A DNA stretch of 64,000 bases from Sulfitobacter sp. SK011. Its GTDB lineage: Bacteria; Pseudomonadota; Alphaproteobacteria; Rhodobacterales; Rhodobacteraceae. A program made the translations under genes and the position numbers. The notes below the pieces were generated by a model, which saw only the letters and a program-made list of their open reading frames with translations, made no database searches and was not told the DNA's origin. Positions 37,054 to 46,128 of the stretch are shown here, in pieces. How positions within the stretch are numbered: position 1 is the stretch's first letter; each line of letters begins with the position of its first letter. The stretch lies in the NCBI RefSeq assembly GCF_003352065.1, contig NZ_CP025803.1:868001-932000 (forward strand), read 5' to 3'.

Positions 37054-37954
37054 TGCGGACCATCGTTTAGGGCTGGCACTGGTTTCGGCCTCGGCATTGG
37101 CATGGTCGACCGCAGGCCTGTTCACCCGGTTCATTGAGGTTGATACCGGCACGATGCTGGTTTGGCGCGGGGTGTTTGGGGCGCTGGGGATACTGGCAAT
37201 CGCGTTTGCATTGCAGGGGCGCGCGGCACTGCACGACTTTGCCAGGATGGGTGCGCCGGGCTGGATATTCGCCATCGTTTCAGCGCTTGGGATGCTTTGT
37301 TATATCAACGCTCTGCGCATCACCACGGTGGCGCATGTGTCGTTTATCTATGCCACGGTGCCCTTGGTGGCGGCAGCGTTGGCGTGGCTGGCCATCGGCG
37401 AACGCCCCGGGCGCTCTGCCCTTGTGGCGAGCTTTGTCTCACTGCTTGGGGTCGGGGTCATCGTCGGGCTGGGCGTCGAAGGGAACTTGTTTGGTGACCT
37501 GTTGGCATTCGCCATGACGCTGTCACTGGCGGTGATGATGGTGATTTCGCGCAGATTTCGCGGCATCCCCACTTTGCCGGCCGCCAGCCTGTCCGCGATC
37601 CTGAGCGGGATGATAGCACTGCCTTTTGCCGACAATCTTGTGGTCAGCCTGCCGGATCTGGGGCTGCTCGCCGCGTTCGGGCTGGTCAATTCGGCCCTTG
37701 GGTTGGCGCTTTTTACGCTTGGTGCGCGGTTGTTGCCGGCCATTGAAACGGCGCTGATCGCGGCGGTTGAGACGCCATTGGCACCCATTTGGATCTGGCT
37801 CTTTTTTGCCGAGATCCCTAGCGGGGCGACCCTCATTGGCGGGGCGCTGGTGTTGGTCGCGGTCGTTGGGCATATCCTGCGCCAAAACAGCAAGTCTGAG
37901 GGTGAGGGAACAGTCTTTGCCGATGAGGGTGGAAATGGGCCCGGCTTATCCTAA
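37046..37954 (+). CDS. DMT-family transporter (two EamA domains)
   Basis: About 302 residues with ten predicted membrane segments in two EamA halves. The first helix is ALVSASALAWSTAGLFTRFIEV in part, and the second half ends with GGALVLVAVVGHIL. Family members export amino acids or other metabolites. It overlaps the stop of the preceding gene, so both should respond to the WYL regulator. The substrate is unknown. Confidence 0.75.
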   Translation: MPDADHRLGLALVSASALAWSTAGLFTRFIEVDTGTMLVWRGVFGALGILAIAFALQGRAALHDFARMGAPGWIFAIVSALGMLCYINALRITTVAHVSFIYATVPLVAAALAWLAIGERPGRSALVASFVSLLGVGVIVGLGVEGNLFGDLLAFAMTLSLAVMMVISRRFRGIPTLPAASLSAILSGMIALPFADNLVVSLPDLGLLAAFGLVNSALGLALFTLGARLLPAIETALIAAVETPLAPIWIWLFFAEIPSGATLIGGALVLVAVVGHILRQNSKSEGEGTVFADEGGNGPGLS

Positions 37955-37986
37955 GTCTAACGATATCGAAATAATGGAGACCAATC

Positions 37987-38364
37987 ATGAAATCCGCCAA
38001 AGAATACCTCGAAGCCGCCCATGCAAGCGTTCCGAAAATGGACGTCGAACAGGCGATTGCCAAACACGCATCCGGGTCAGGGGCTTTTATCGACGTGCGC
38101 GACAGTTCAGACATCGCCAAAAGTGGCACCATCAAGGGCGCGCACCGCATTCCGCGCGGTATGATCGAATTTCGCGCTGACCCAGAGATGAAGGATTTCC
38201 ACAATCCAGTGATGCAAAAAGATGCGGAGCTGTATCTGATCTGTGGCGCAGGTGGTCAAGCGGCGTTGTCGGGCAAAACGCTGCAGGACATGGGATACAC
38301 GAATGTGACGAATATCGGCGGTTTCCCAGCCTGGAAAGACGCCGGTGGTCCAACCGAGGCGTGA
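37987..38364 (+). CDS. Rhodanese-like domain protein
   Basis: A 125-residue single-domain rhodanese. The substrate-side motif is GAFIDVRDSSDIAKSGTIKGA in pattern, and the active-site loop begins LICGAGGQAAL with a cysteine. The arginine usual at the end of the CxxGxR loop is glutamine, so sulfurtransferase specificity or activity may be altered. It ends NIGGFPAWKDAGGP. No signal peptide. It lies 32 bases after the DMT gene. Confidence 0.75.
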   Translation: MKSAKEYLEAAHASVPKMDVEQAIAKHASGSGAFIDVRDSSDIAKSGTIKGAHRIPRGMIEFRADPEMKDFHNPVMQKDAELYLICGAGGQAALSGKTLQDMGYTNVTNIGGFPAWKDAGGPTEA

Positions 38365-38706
38365 AGCCCGAGGTCCTGAGCAACAGGGATCACAGGATCA
38401 TACCGCAGATTGAAATCACCCTTTTCTGATCATGCGGCGTGATCCCGCGTGATCCCTGTGCAATGCGCCTATTGCCCTTGCGAACCATGGCCAATTCCCC
38501 TATACGCGCGTTGTCCAAGGGGCGGTAACAAGCTTCGGGACGCGATATCTCAGGCAGGGTCGGATTCATCCGGCCCTCTTTCTTTTGCGTACCGATGCCC
38601 ATCACGCGTTCTTTGCGCGGTGCCACCACAAGGACCAACTGAAACTCAAAGACCGGCGGAGACAACCGCGCGGCCCGTATAAAAAACCAAAGGAAACGAA
38701 AACTAC
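38365..38706. other. Leader region of rpsA with dyads
   Basis: No gene in these 342 bases. ACAGGGATCAC (38383-38393) and GTGATCCCTGT (38449-38459) are exact inverted repeats 55 bases apart. A second hairpin, GGGTCGGA/TCCGGCCC (38557-38576, one G-U pair), is followed by TCTTTCTTTT (38577-38586) and looks like a terminator or attenuator 120 bases before rpsA. Ribosomal protein S1 is autogenously regulated elsewhere, so a leader role is plausible. Confidence 0.45.
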
Positions 38707-40380
38707 ATGTCAAAAGCTATGGACGAATTTGAAGCACTCTTGAATGAGAGCTTTGAGATGGACACACCCGAAGAGGGTTCTGTTGTCAAAGGCAAAGTCA
38801 TTGCCATCGAGGCCGGTCAGGCCATCATCGACGTGGGCTACAAAATGGAAGGCCGCGTTGAACTGAAAGAATTTGCCGATCCCGGCGAGTCCCCCAAAAT
38901 CGCAGTTGGTGACGAGGTTGAAGTGTTCCTTCGCCAGGTCGAAAACTCCAAAGGCGAAGCTGTTATCTCTCGTGAGATGGCGCGCCGCGAAGAAGCGTGG
39001 GACCGTCTGGAGAAGGCCTATGCTGCAGAAGAGCGCGTCGAAGGCGCAATCTTTGGCCGCGTCAAAGGTGGCTTTACTGTGGACCTTGGCGGCGCGGTTG
39101 CGTTCCTGCCCGGTTCTCAGGTTGATGTGCGCCCCGTACGCGATGCCGGCCCATTGATGGGTCTCAAGCAGCCGTTCCAGGTTCTGAAAATGGACCGTCG
39201 CCGGGGCAACATCGTTGTCTCACGTCGTGCGATCCTCGAAGAATCACGTGCCGAACAGCGTGCCGAAGTCATTGGCAATCTGACCGAAGGTCAGGAAGTC
39301 GACGGTGTGGTCAAAAACATCACCGAATACGGTGCGTTTGTTGATCTGGGCGGCGTTGACGGTTTGCTGCACGTCACAGACATGGCATGGCGCCGCGTGA
39401 ACCACCCGTCCGAAATTCTGGCGATTGGCGAAACGATCAAGGTGCAGGTCATCAAGATCAACAAAGAGACACACCGTATCTCTTTGGGCATGAAGCAGTT
39501 GCAGGACGATCCATGGGATCTGGTTGCGGCAAAATACCCGCTGGAATCAACGCACACTGGCCGCGTGACCAACATCACCGATTACGGCGCATTTGTTGAG
39601 CTGGAACCGGGCGTTGAAGGTCTGGTGCACGTCTCCGAGATGTCCTGGACCAAGAAAAACGTACACCCCGGCAAGATCGTGTCTACGTCACAGGAAGTCG
39701 AAGTCATGGTTCTGGAAATCGACGGTGCCAAGCGCCGCGTTTCTCTGGGTCTCAAGCAGACCATGCGCAACCCATGGGAAGTTTTTGCAGAAACACACCC
39801 CGAGGGCACGGAAGTCGAAGGCGAGGTCAAGAACATCACCGAATTCGGTCTGTTTGTTGGTCTCGACGGCGACATCGACGGCATGGTGCACCTCAGCGAC
39901 CTCAGCTGGGACGAGCGTGGCGAAGATGCGATCCAGAACTACCGCAAAGGCGATATGGTTCAGGCCGTTGTATCCGAAGTTGACGTTGAGAAAGAGCGCA
40001 TCAGCCTCTCGATCAAAGGCGTCGGCGGTGACAAGTTCGCTGAAGCAGTGGGCGGCGTGAAACGCGGTTCTGTTGTGACGGTTTCTGTGACCTCCATCGA
40101 AGATGGCGGGATCGAAGTGGAATATGAGGGCATGAAAGCCTTTATCCGCCGCTCTGATCTGTCACGTGACCGTGCCGAACAGCGCCCTGAGCGTTTCAGC
40201 GTAGGCGACAAAGTCGACGTGCGCATCACAAACGTGGACGCGAAAGCGCACCGTTTGGGCGTGTCGATCAAAGCCCGTGAAATCGCGGAAGAAAAAGAAG
40301 CGGTCGAGCAGTATGGCTCGTCTGATTCTGGCGCATCTTTGGGTGATATTCTTGGTGCCGCACTTAAGGGCGACGACTAA
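38707..40380 (+). CDS. rpsA: 30S ribosomal protein S1
   Basis: A 557-residue protein of tandem S1 (OB-fold) domains. Repeats are easily seen as GxVxxITxYGAFVxL blocks, for example VKNITEYGAFVDLGGVDGLL, TNITDYGAFVELEPGVEGLV and VKNITEFGLFVGLDGDIDGM. It binds mRNA at the 30S platform and aids initiation. Sequence is rich in codons typical of highly expressed genes. In relatives it directly follows cmk, whereas here about 3.7 kb separates them. A strong terminator follows. Confidence 0.95.
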   Translation: MSKAMDEFEALLNESFEMDTPEEGSVVKGKVIAIEAGQAIIDVGYKMEGRVELKEFADPGESPKIAVGDEVEVFLRQVENSKGEAVISREMARREEAWDRLEKAYAAEERVEGAIFGRVKGGFTVDLGGAVAFLPGSQVDVRPVRDAGPLMGLKQPFQVLKMDRRRGNIVVSRRAILEESRAEQRAEVIGNLTEGQEVDGVVKNITEYGAFVDLGGVDGLLHVTDMAWRRVNHPSEILAIGETIKVQVIKINKETHRISLGMKQLQDDPWDLVAAKYPLESTHTGRVTNITDYGAFVELEPGVEGLVHVSEMSWTKKNVHPGKIVSTSQEVEVMVLEIDGAKRRVSLGLKQTMRNPWEVFAETHPEGTEVEGEVKNITEFGLFVGLDGDIDGMVHLSDLSWDERGEDAIQNYRKGDMVQAVVSEVDVEKERISLSIKGVGGDKFAEAVGGVKRGSVVTVSVTSIEDGGIEVEYEGMKAFIRRSDLSRDRAEQRPERFSVGDKVDVRITNVDAKAHRLGVSIKAREIAEEKEAVEQYGSSDSGASLGDILGAALKGDD

Positions 40381-40410
40381 ACCCGACGCGGTTTTTTCGA
40401 CCTGAAGACA

Positions 40411-40443
40411 AAGGGCCTCGCGCAGAAATGCGCGGGGCCTTTA
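40411..40443 (+). terminator. Terminator after rpsA
   Basis: AAGGGCCTCGCGCA (40411-40424) pairs with TGCGCGGGGCCTT (from 40429) around GAAA, giving a long GC-rich stem ending in TTTA. It lies 31 bases after the rpsA stop. Confidence 0.75.
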
Positions 40444-40718
40444 GTCTGTTGGTGGGCCGGCAATGGTGGTCTGATCGCCGCGTCTGGAGGAGGGTCCTCA
40501 GTCGCGAATCGGCTGGGTCGGGGAATGCGGCACAGCGACAAACAATCTGCGGCAAATGGCGGATTGCAGCGTTACATTGCGAAAATGTTCAAAAAAATAA
40601 GCACTTTCGGCATAAAAAACAGCATCTTGGCCGTTCACGGCGCTTCCCGGCTGGATGGTTTCTTTCTATAGTCAAAGTCGAGCCTCAATAAATAGACACA
40701 TCTCGGGGGGGATACACC
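40444..40718. other. Non-coding region upstream of ihfB
   Basis: No gene recognised. The stretch at about 40580-40625 is strongly AT-rich (TTCAAAAAAATAAG and CATAAAAAAC), possibly bent DNA. TATAGT at about 40669-40674 could be a -10 box for ihfB, but the matching -35 is poor. Confidence 0.35.
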
Positions 40719-41003
40719 ATGATCCGGTCACAACTGATTCAGAAGATTGCGGATGATAATCCGCATCTCTACCAGCGCGATGTTGAGCGGATCGTGAATA
40801 CCATCTTTGACGAGATCACCGGCGCGATGGCGCAGGGGGATCGGGTGGAACTGCGCGGCTTTGGCGCGTTCTCAGTGAAAAAGCGCGATGCCCGCATTGG
40901 TCGCAATCCACGCACCGGTGCCTCTGTGAATGTCGAAGAAAAACATGTACCCTTCTTTAAGACCGGCAAATTGTTGCGGGATCGGTTAAACGGGAAAAGC
41001 TAA
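40719..41003 (+). CDS. ihfB: Integration host factor subunit beta
   Basis: A 94-residue DNA-bending protein. The N-terminal helices ([20 protein letters not shown]) and the beta-arm segment [20 protein letters not shown] are diagnostic for IHF-beta rather than HU. It pairs with IHF-alpha (not in this window). Its stop shares the first base region of lapA, so lapA is coupled to it. Confidence 0.93.
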   Translation: MIRSQLIQKIADDNPHLYQRDVERIVNTIFDEITGAMAQGDRVELRGFGAFSVKKRDARIGRNPRTGASVNVEEKHVPFFKTGKLLRDRLNGKS

Positions 41004-41353
41004 TGCGTTACGTTCGCTACTTTTGTATCGCCATCTTTGCGGTGGCGTTAATTTCGGTCGCGTTGGCAAACCGCGACATGGTGGCACTTCAAATCCTGCC
41101 AGCTGAAGTGTCGGGATGGTTTGCGTTGAACCCTTCCGTGCAGCTGCCGCTGTTTCTTGTGATCCTTGGCAGCATTGTGGTCGGGTTGCTGGTGGGATTT
41201 GTCTGGGAATGGATCCGCGAATACGGCCAGCGTGCCGAGGCCGCGAAACAGGCCCGCGAAATGCGCCGCCTTGAACGTGAAGTGGCGCGGCTGAAAGGCG
41301 AAAAGCATCAGGGTAAAGACGAGGTGCTGGCCCTTCTTGACGAGGCGAGCTGA
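41003..41353 (+). CDS. lapA: LapA domain membrane protein
   Basis: A 116-residue inner-membrane protein with two hydrophobic segments (about 4-21 and 48-71) and a C-terminal charged coiled coil (about 75-106). This is the layout of lipopolysaccharide assembly protein A. It starts at the final base of the ihfB stop codon. Its role in LPS assembly control is inferred from family membership. Confidence 0.75.
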   Translation: MRYVRYFCIAIFAVALISVALANRDMVALQILPAEVSGWFALNPSVQLPLFLVILGSIVVGLLVGFVWEWIREYGQRAEAAKQAREMRRLEREVARLKGEKHQGKDEVLALLDEAS

Positions 41354-41363
41354 ACCGGCCGCC

Positions 41364-42008
41364 ATGCCTGAAAATATAAACGTAAAAATTTGCGGTCTGA
41401 CCAGCAGCGCCGGCATTGATGCGGCTGTAGCGGCAGGTGCCCGGTATGTCGGGTTTGTTTTCTTTGAGAAATCACCCCGATATGTGACCCTGACCACTGC
41501 GGCCGTGCTTGCGGCATCTGTGCCCGAAGGCGTCTGCAAGGTCGCGCTGACGGTGAATGCAGATGATGCGTTTTTTGATGCAATGTTGGCGCAGGTGCCA
41601 ATTGATATGCTGCAACTTCATGGCTCAGAGAGCCCGGATCGGGTGCTGGCGGTCAAGGCCCGTTACGGATTACCGGTCATGAAGGCTGTGGGCGTGGCAG
41701 ACGCGGATGATTTGGCAGCGCTCGACGCCTATGGACGGGTTGCGGACCAGATTTTGGTTGATGCCAAGCCGCCCAGAAATTCCGAATTGCCAGGTGGGAA
41801 TGGTCTGACGTTTGACTGGCGGTTGATTGCGGGGCGACGGTGGCCGGTGCCGTGGATGTTGGCCGGGGGGCTTACATCTCAGAATGTGGCAGAGGCGATT
41901 GCGCTGACCGGCGCGCGGCAGATTGATGTGTCATCAGGTGTGGAATCTGCGCCGGGGGTCAAGGATCCGGCATTGATTGCGGCGTTCTGTGCGGCGGCTT
42001 TGACATAA
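41364..42008 (+). CDS. trpF: Phosphoribosylanthranilate isomerase
   Basis: A 214-residue TIM barrel for the third step of tryptophan biosynthesis. [20 protein letters not shown] carries the catalytic cysteine, [12 protein letters not shown] follows, and the C terminus has VDVSSGVE-type phosphate binding (here [15 protein letters not shown]) with an earlier catalytic Asp in QILVDAKPP. It starts ten bases after lapA. trpB, the usual downstream partner, is not in the window. Confidence 0.92.
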   Translation: MPENINVKICGLTSSAGIDAAVAAGARYVGFVFFEKSPRYVTLTTAAVLAASVPEGVCKVALTVNADDAFFDAMLAQVPIDMLQLHGSESPDRVLAVKARYGLPVMKAVGVADADDLAALDAYGRVADQILVDAKPPRNSELPGGNGLTFDWRLIAGRRWPVPWMLAGGLTSQNVAEAIALTGARQIDVSSGVESAPGVKDPALIAAFCAAALT

Positions 42009-42036
42009 GATCGAACCGCTTGCGCGGTCCGACAGC

Positions 42037-42084
42037 TTGGGGGCCAGCCCCCAAACCCCCGGTGTATTTACCCAATAATGAAAT
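42037..42084. repeat. Intergenic palindromic element between trpF and the phosphomannomutase gene
   Basis: TTGGGGGC (42037-42044) and GCCCCCAA (42047-42054) form a perfect eight-base stem, followed by ACCCCCGGTGTATTTACCC. This resembles a stem plus GTATTT tail element that I recall as common at gene ends in Rhodobacteraceae genomes. Only this copy was noticed in the window. It may serve as a bidirectional terminator between convergent genes. Confidence 0.5.
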
Positions 42085-42094
42085 GCTGGTGGTT

Positions 42095-43591
42095 TCAGAT
42101 CGTCTGATCGTAATCGCCGACGCCGGGTTCGGTGCGGATCACAGCATCAAGATCGGCAAAGATCGCGCGCATTTCATCCTCTGATGCGGGACTTTCGCAG
42201 ACCACGACCAGATTGGGCGTGTTGGACGAGGCGCGCACCAGGCCCCAGCCACCATTGTCCAAAATCACCCGTGCGCCGTTGACGGTGACAATGTCCTTGA
42301 TGGCGCGTCCGCCGATGGGGTCGCCGGCATCGGCTTTGGCGGTGAGCCGGTCCACAATGCGGGCGAGAATACCGTATTTTTCGGTGTCGGATGCATAGGG
42401 GGACATCGTTGGCGTCGCCCAGGTTTGCGGCAGGGCGCGGCGCAGGTCAGACATGCTTTGATCGGGGTTGCGGTCCATCAGCTTGCAGATCTCGACCGCG
42501 ACACGCATGCCGCAGTCATAGCCGCGTCCGATCGGTTCAGCGAGAAAGTAGTGGCCGGACTTTTCAAACCCCGCCAGCGCGCCCAGTTCCTTGACCCGTC
42601 GTTTCATATAGCTGTGGCCGGTTTTCCAATAGTCGGCCTTGATGTCGTATTTCTTAAGCTCAGGATCAGAGGCAAACAGGCCTGTTGATTTCACATCCGC
42701 GACAAAGGTGCTGCCGGGATAGAGCTTGGCCAGATCGCGGGCCATGATTACGCCCACTTTGTCTGCGAAAATCTCTTCGCCCTCATCATCAACCACACCG
42801 CAGCGGTCGCCGTCGCCGTCAAAGCCAAGGGCAAAATCCGCGCCGGATGTTTTGACCGAAGCGGCCATGTCATGGAGCATTTCCATGGCCTCTGGATTGG
42901 GGTTGTAATGCGGAAACGTGTAATCGAGTTTGTTATGGCTTGGCACCACCTCGACGCCCAGTCGCTCAAAAAGCTCTGGCGCAAAGGCGGAGGCGGTGCC
43001 GTTGCCGGTGGCGCAAACCACTTTCAGTTTGCGGGTCATCCTGAAGTCACCAACGAGGTCGTCGAGATAGGCCTCGCGGACGCCGTGCACAAATTCATAT
43101 TTGCCGCCACCGCGCGTCTGGCCTTTGCCATTCAGCACGATGTCACGCAGTTCGGACATTTCATCGGGGCCATGGGTCAACGGGCGTTCAAAGCCCATTT
43201 TAACGCCGGTCCAACCGTTGGGGTTGTGTGATGCAGTGACCATTGCAACGGCGGGGGCGTCCAGATGAAATTGGGCGAAATAGGCCATAGGCGACAGGGC
43301 GGGACCGATGTCTTTGACGTGAATACCAGCCTGCATCAGCCCCAGCATGAGGGCGTTCTTGATCGACAAAGAGTAATCCCGGTAGTCATTGCCGACAGCG
43401 ATCACCGGCTCAATCCCGCGGGCGTACATCTGTGTGCCAAGGCCAAGACCAAGGGCGGTGATCCCCGGCAGGTTGATGTCATCGGGATATTTCCACCGCG
43501 CATCATATTCTCGAAACCCGGTTGGGGTGATCATCGCATCCCGCAGAAATCCCCACGTGTTTTGGGTCACGGTAGAGGCCGGTTTTGTCAC
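42095..43591 (-). CDS. Phosphomannomutase/phosphoglucomutase
   Basis: About 498 residues of an alpha-D-phosphohexomutase. The phosphoserine loop is TASHNPNG, the magnesium loop is GFDGDGDRCG, and a sugar-binding loop and C-terminal phosphate-binding domain follow. It interconverts mannose or glucose 6- and 1-phosphates for nucleotide-sugar supply. The GTG start at 43591 is preceded by GAGGA and matches the TKPASTV N terminus; an internal ATG at 43534 is less likely. It is the last gene of the capsule-type unit. Confidence 0.85.
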   Translation of the reverse strand: MTKPASTVTQNTWGFLRDAMITPTGFREYDARWKYPDDINLPGITALGLGLGTQMYARGIEPVIAVGNDYRDYSLSIKNALMLGLMQAGIHVKDIGPALSPMAYFAQFHLDAPAVAMVTASHNPNGWTGVKMGFERPLTHGPDEMSELRDIVLNGKGQTRGGGKYEFVHGVREAYLDDLVGDFRMTRKLKVVCATGNGTASAFAPELFERLGVEVVPSHNKLDYTFPHYNPNPEAMEMLHDMAASVKTSGADFALGFDGDGDRCGVVDDEGEEIFADKVGVIMARDLAKLYPGSTFVADVKSTGLFASDPELKKYDIKADYWKTGHSYMKRRVKELGALAGFEKSGHYFLAEPIGRGYDCGMRVAVEICKLMDRNPDQSMSDLRRALPQTWATPTMSPYASDTEKYGILARIVDRLTAKADAGDPIGGRAIKDIVTVNGARVILDNGGWGLVRASSNTPNLVVVCESPASEDEMRAIFADLDAVIRTEPGVGDYDQTI

Positions 43592-43618
43592 GTGCAAATC
43601 CTCGTCATGTTTGGGAGT

Positions 43619-44452
43619 TCAAAAGGTCAGCGGATGCGCCTTGGCAATTTTATCGAACTGCATCAGCGTTTTGATCAAAGCAGCCATCTGGTCGAGATAA
43701 ATCATGTTGGGTCCGTCAGAAGGCGCGCTGTCGGGATCCTCGTGCGTTTCCATAAAGATGGCCCCAACGCCGATCGCAGCAGCAGCGCGCGCCATGACCG
43801 GCGCGAATTCGCGTTGGCCGCCCGAAGATCCGCCCTTGCCACCCGGCTGAGCGACGGAATGGGTGGCATCCATCACCACGGGGTACCCGGTCTGGGCCAT
43901 CTGCGGAAGGCTGCGCATGTCGGCGACAAGGGTGTTATAGCCAAAAGCGGTGCCGCGTTCCGTCAAAAGAATCCGTTTGTTGCCGGTGCTTTCAATCTTG
44001 GTCACGATATTGCCCATTTCCCAAGGGGCGAGCCATTGACCTTTCTTGACGTTTACGACCTTGCCCGTGTCGCCCGCCGCAAGCAGCATATCGGTTTGGC
44101 GGCACAAAAACGCAGGGATCTGCAAAATGTCCACAGCCTCCGCAGCGATGGCGCATTGCGCCTCGGTGTGCACATCCGTCAGAACCGGCACGCCATTGGC
44201 CTTGCCGATGGATTGTAAAATCTTCAGGCCCTCGTCGATGCCAAGCCCGCGTTTGCCCGACAGCGAGGTGCGGTTTGCCTTGTCATAGCTGGCCTTGAAA
44301 ACATATTGCGCGCCGGCGGCATCACAGGCGTCTTTCATGACCCCCGCAATCATCTGCGCGTGATCCGCACTTTCCAATTGGCAAGGGCCTGCAATGATGG
44401 TCAGAGGGCGATCATTGCCGATAATCACATCGCGGATTGTAACCTGGGTCAT
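43619..44452 (-). CDS. kdsA: 3-deoxy-8-phosphooctulonate synthase (KDO8P synthase)
   Basis: A 277-residue TIM barrel condensing arabinose 5-phosphate with PEP. Signature stretches are AGPCQLESADHAQMIA, VFKASYDKANRTSL and VMDATHSVAQPGG. KDO is needed for LPS inner core and for the glycolipid anchor of ABC-dependent capsules. The gene overlaps the KpsE-like gene by four bases, which ties this copy to capsule production. Confidence 0.92.
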   Translation of the reverse strand: MTQVTIRDVIIGNDRPLTIIAGPCQLESADHAQMIAGVMKDACDAAGAQYVFKASYDKANRTSLSGKRGLGIDEGLKILQSIGKANGVPVLTDVHTEAQCAIAAEAVDILQIPAFLCRQTDMLLAAGDTGKVVNVKKGQWLAPWEMGNIVTKIESTGNKRILLTERGTAFGYNTLVADMRSLPQMAQTGYPVVMDATHSVAQPGGKGGSSGGQREFAPVMARAAAAIGVGAIFMETHEDPDSAPSDGPNMIYLDQMAALIKTLMQFDKIAKAHPLTF

Positions 44453-46128
44453 GATGTTACCTGTTCTCTGAGGATCGACGCGGTAAGCGACAACATCAGA
44501 TAGATGCCCGCAAAGATCAGGAAAGCCAAGATCGTGTTTTCAAACTTGCGCGGATAGGTGGGTTCCTGCGGCGCGACGGGGCGCACAGCGACGGTCAGGT
44601 AACGGACCTGGCGTCCAGCTTCGTTGCGGGCGGCTTCCAATCCGGTCATCGCCAGTTGCAGGTTGGTATCCGCGGCGACCAGATCGGCCTGCGCCAGTTG
44701 CATGTTCACGGCCTTTTTGGCCAATGAGTTTTCGCCCTGAGTGGCGGAATTCAGCTTTTCGTTCAGCCTGTCCAATTGATCATTCAGGCGGCGGACATCG
44801 CCTCGGGCACCGTCGACTTTGGCTTTGTTGGGACGGGAATTGTCAAGAAGCGCGGCAAGCGTCAGCTCTTTCTCAATCAACAGCCCCTCATAATTGGTGA
44901 TCTGGGCGCGGATTGCGGCAATCTCGGCCTCTGGGTCGACGCCATTTTCGACCTGCAATGTGATCAAGGCCTCTTGGGCTTCGCGGCGTTTTTGCTGGGC
45001 AAGATCAAGGCCGGCAAGCGCGTCGCTCATCCCGTCTTCTCGCTTTTGCTTGGACAGGTTATTGATCCGCTCTTCCGCGTATTTCAGCAGGCTTTCGGAA
45101 AAACTGGCCGAGACTTGCGGATCGGCGGCGACCACTTCCATGCGGATCACGCCTTCGGTCGGGTCATAGCCGATTTTCACGTTTTTCTTATAGGTTTTAT
45201 ACGCTTCCTCGTTGGTCGGATCCGACGTCAGACGTTGGATCGGGTCAATATTGGAATTTGAAAAGTGGTTCTTGAACCCTTCGTCATTGTCCAGGCGCAG
45301 CATTGCATCCTTGGATTGCAGATAGGCCTGGGTGGCGATGCTGTCGGCGCTGTTGGCAAATTGTGTCGGCAACAGTCCCCCAAATGGGCTGGTCGATGAT
45401 CCCTCACTTTGAATGATCAGGAATTGACTGGTGGTGGCGTACATCGGGGTCGCTTTGTTATAGAAATAATAGCCTGCGATGATCGTCGGCAGAAATACGA
45501 AAAACGCGACCCTAACCAGAAGCAGGCCCATCTTGCGACGGCGGCGGCGTGAGATGTCGCGTTGGATGTCCGCAATTTCGCGCTGCCGACGCTCGGCGGG
45601 GCTTATCTCGTTTGAGGGCAAGGTGCTGCCCCCTGCAGGAACGGTCTGTGGCAGATGCACGCGGCCTGACGCACCAGCACCACCCTTCTGGGCGGGTAGA
45701 GCGGCCATTGCATCACCCGGACCGCCATCGCGCGGCTCACCGCCTGCCTGCGGCACCACAAGTTCGAGCATGTTGGAACGTTCGAACGGATCAATCCCCT
45801 TGGCGCGCAACAGGCGCACCGCATCAAAGTCAGAGGTCGGGGCAAGTTCGTGCTTTTGGGCAACGCGTCGCGCCATGCGCAATTGGCGACCCGTCAGACC
45901 CTCGCGGCGGATGGCGTCCATGTCCAGCTCACCAGCCACCTCGGCAGAAGATGAGACCTCGCCAGCCTGCGCGCTTGGTGCGCTGACCGTCGGGCGCGCA
46001 GGCCGCACGCCCTGCAGCGGCGGTGCCGCGCCATGGGGTTCGGTCGTGCCGCTGGCGGCAGCGCCGGATGGTGGCGTTGGCGTGCTCCGCTTGATGCGGA
46101 ACTTTCTAGCCTTGGGTTTCGTAGTCAT
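44449..46128 (-). CDS. Capsule polysaccharide export inner-membrane protein (KpsE/CtrB-like)
   Basis: About 559 residues. A long Pro/Ala/Ser-rich and charged cytoplasmic part (about 1-185) precedes a transmembrane segment (VRVAFFVFLPTIIAGYYFYN). A periplasmic coiled-coil region follows, then a second membrane segment near the C terminus (FENTILAFLIFAGIYLML). The PCP-type layout fits KpsE/BexC/CtrB. It is much longer than KpsE because of the N-terminal extension, which includes GLTGRQLRMARRVAQKHELA. ATG 46128 overlaps the end of the ATPase gene by 23 bases. Confidence 0.82.
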   Translation of the reverse strand: MTTKPKARKFRIKRSTPTPPSGAAASGTTEPHGAAPPLQGVRPARPTVSAPSAQAGEVSSSAEVAGELDMDAIRREGLTGRQLRMARRVAQKHELAPTSDFDAVRLLRAKGIDPFERSNMLELVVPQAGGEPRDGGPGDAMAALPAQKGGAGASGRVHLPQTVPAGGSTLPSNEISPAERRQREIADIQRDISRRRRRKMGLLLVRVAFFVFLPTIIAGYYFYNKATPMYATTSQFLIIQSEGSSTSPFGGLLPTQFANSADSIATQAYLQSKDAMLRLDNDEGFKNHFSNSNIDPIQRLTSDPTNEEAYKTYKKNVKIGYDPTEGVIRMEVVAADPQVSASFSESLLKYAEERINNLSKQKREDGMSDALAGLDLAQQKRREAQEALITLQVENGVDPEAEIAAIRAQITNYEGLLIEKELTLAALLDNSRPNKAKVDGARGDVRRLNDQLDRLNEKLNSATQGENSLAKKAVNMQLAQADLVAADTNLQLAMTGLEAARNEAGRQVRYLTVAVRPVAPQEPTYPRKFENTILAFLIFAGIYLMLSLTASILREQVTS

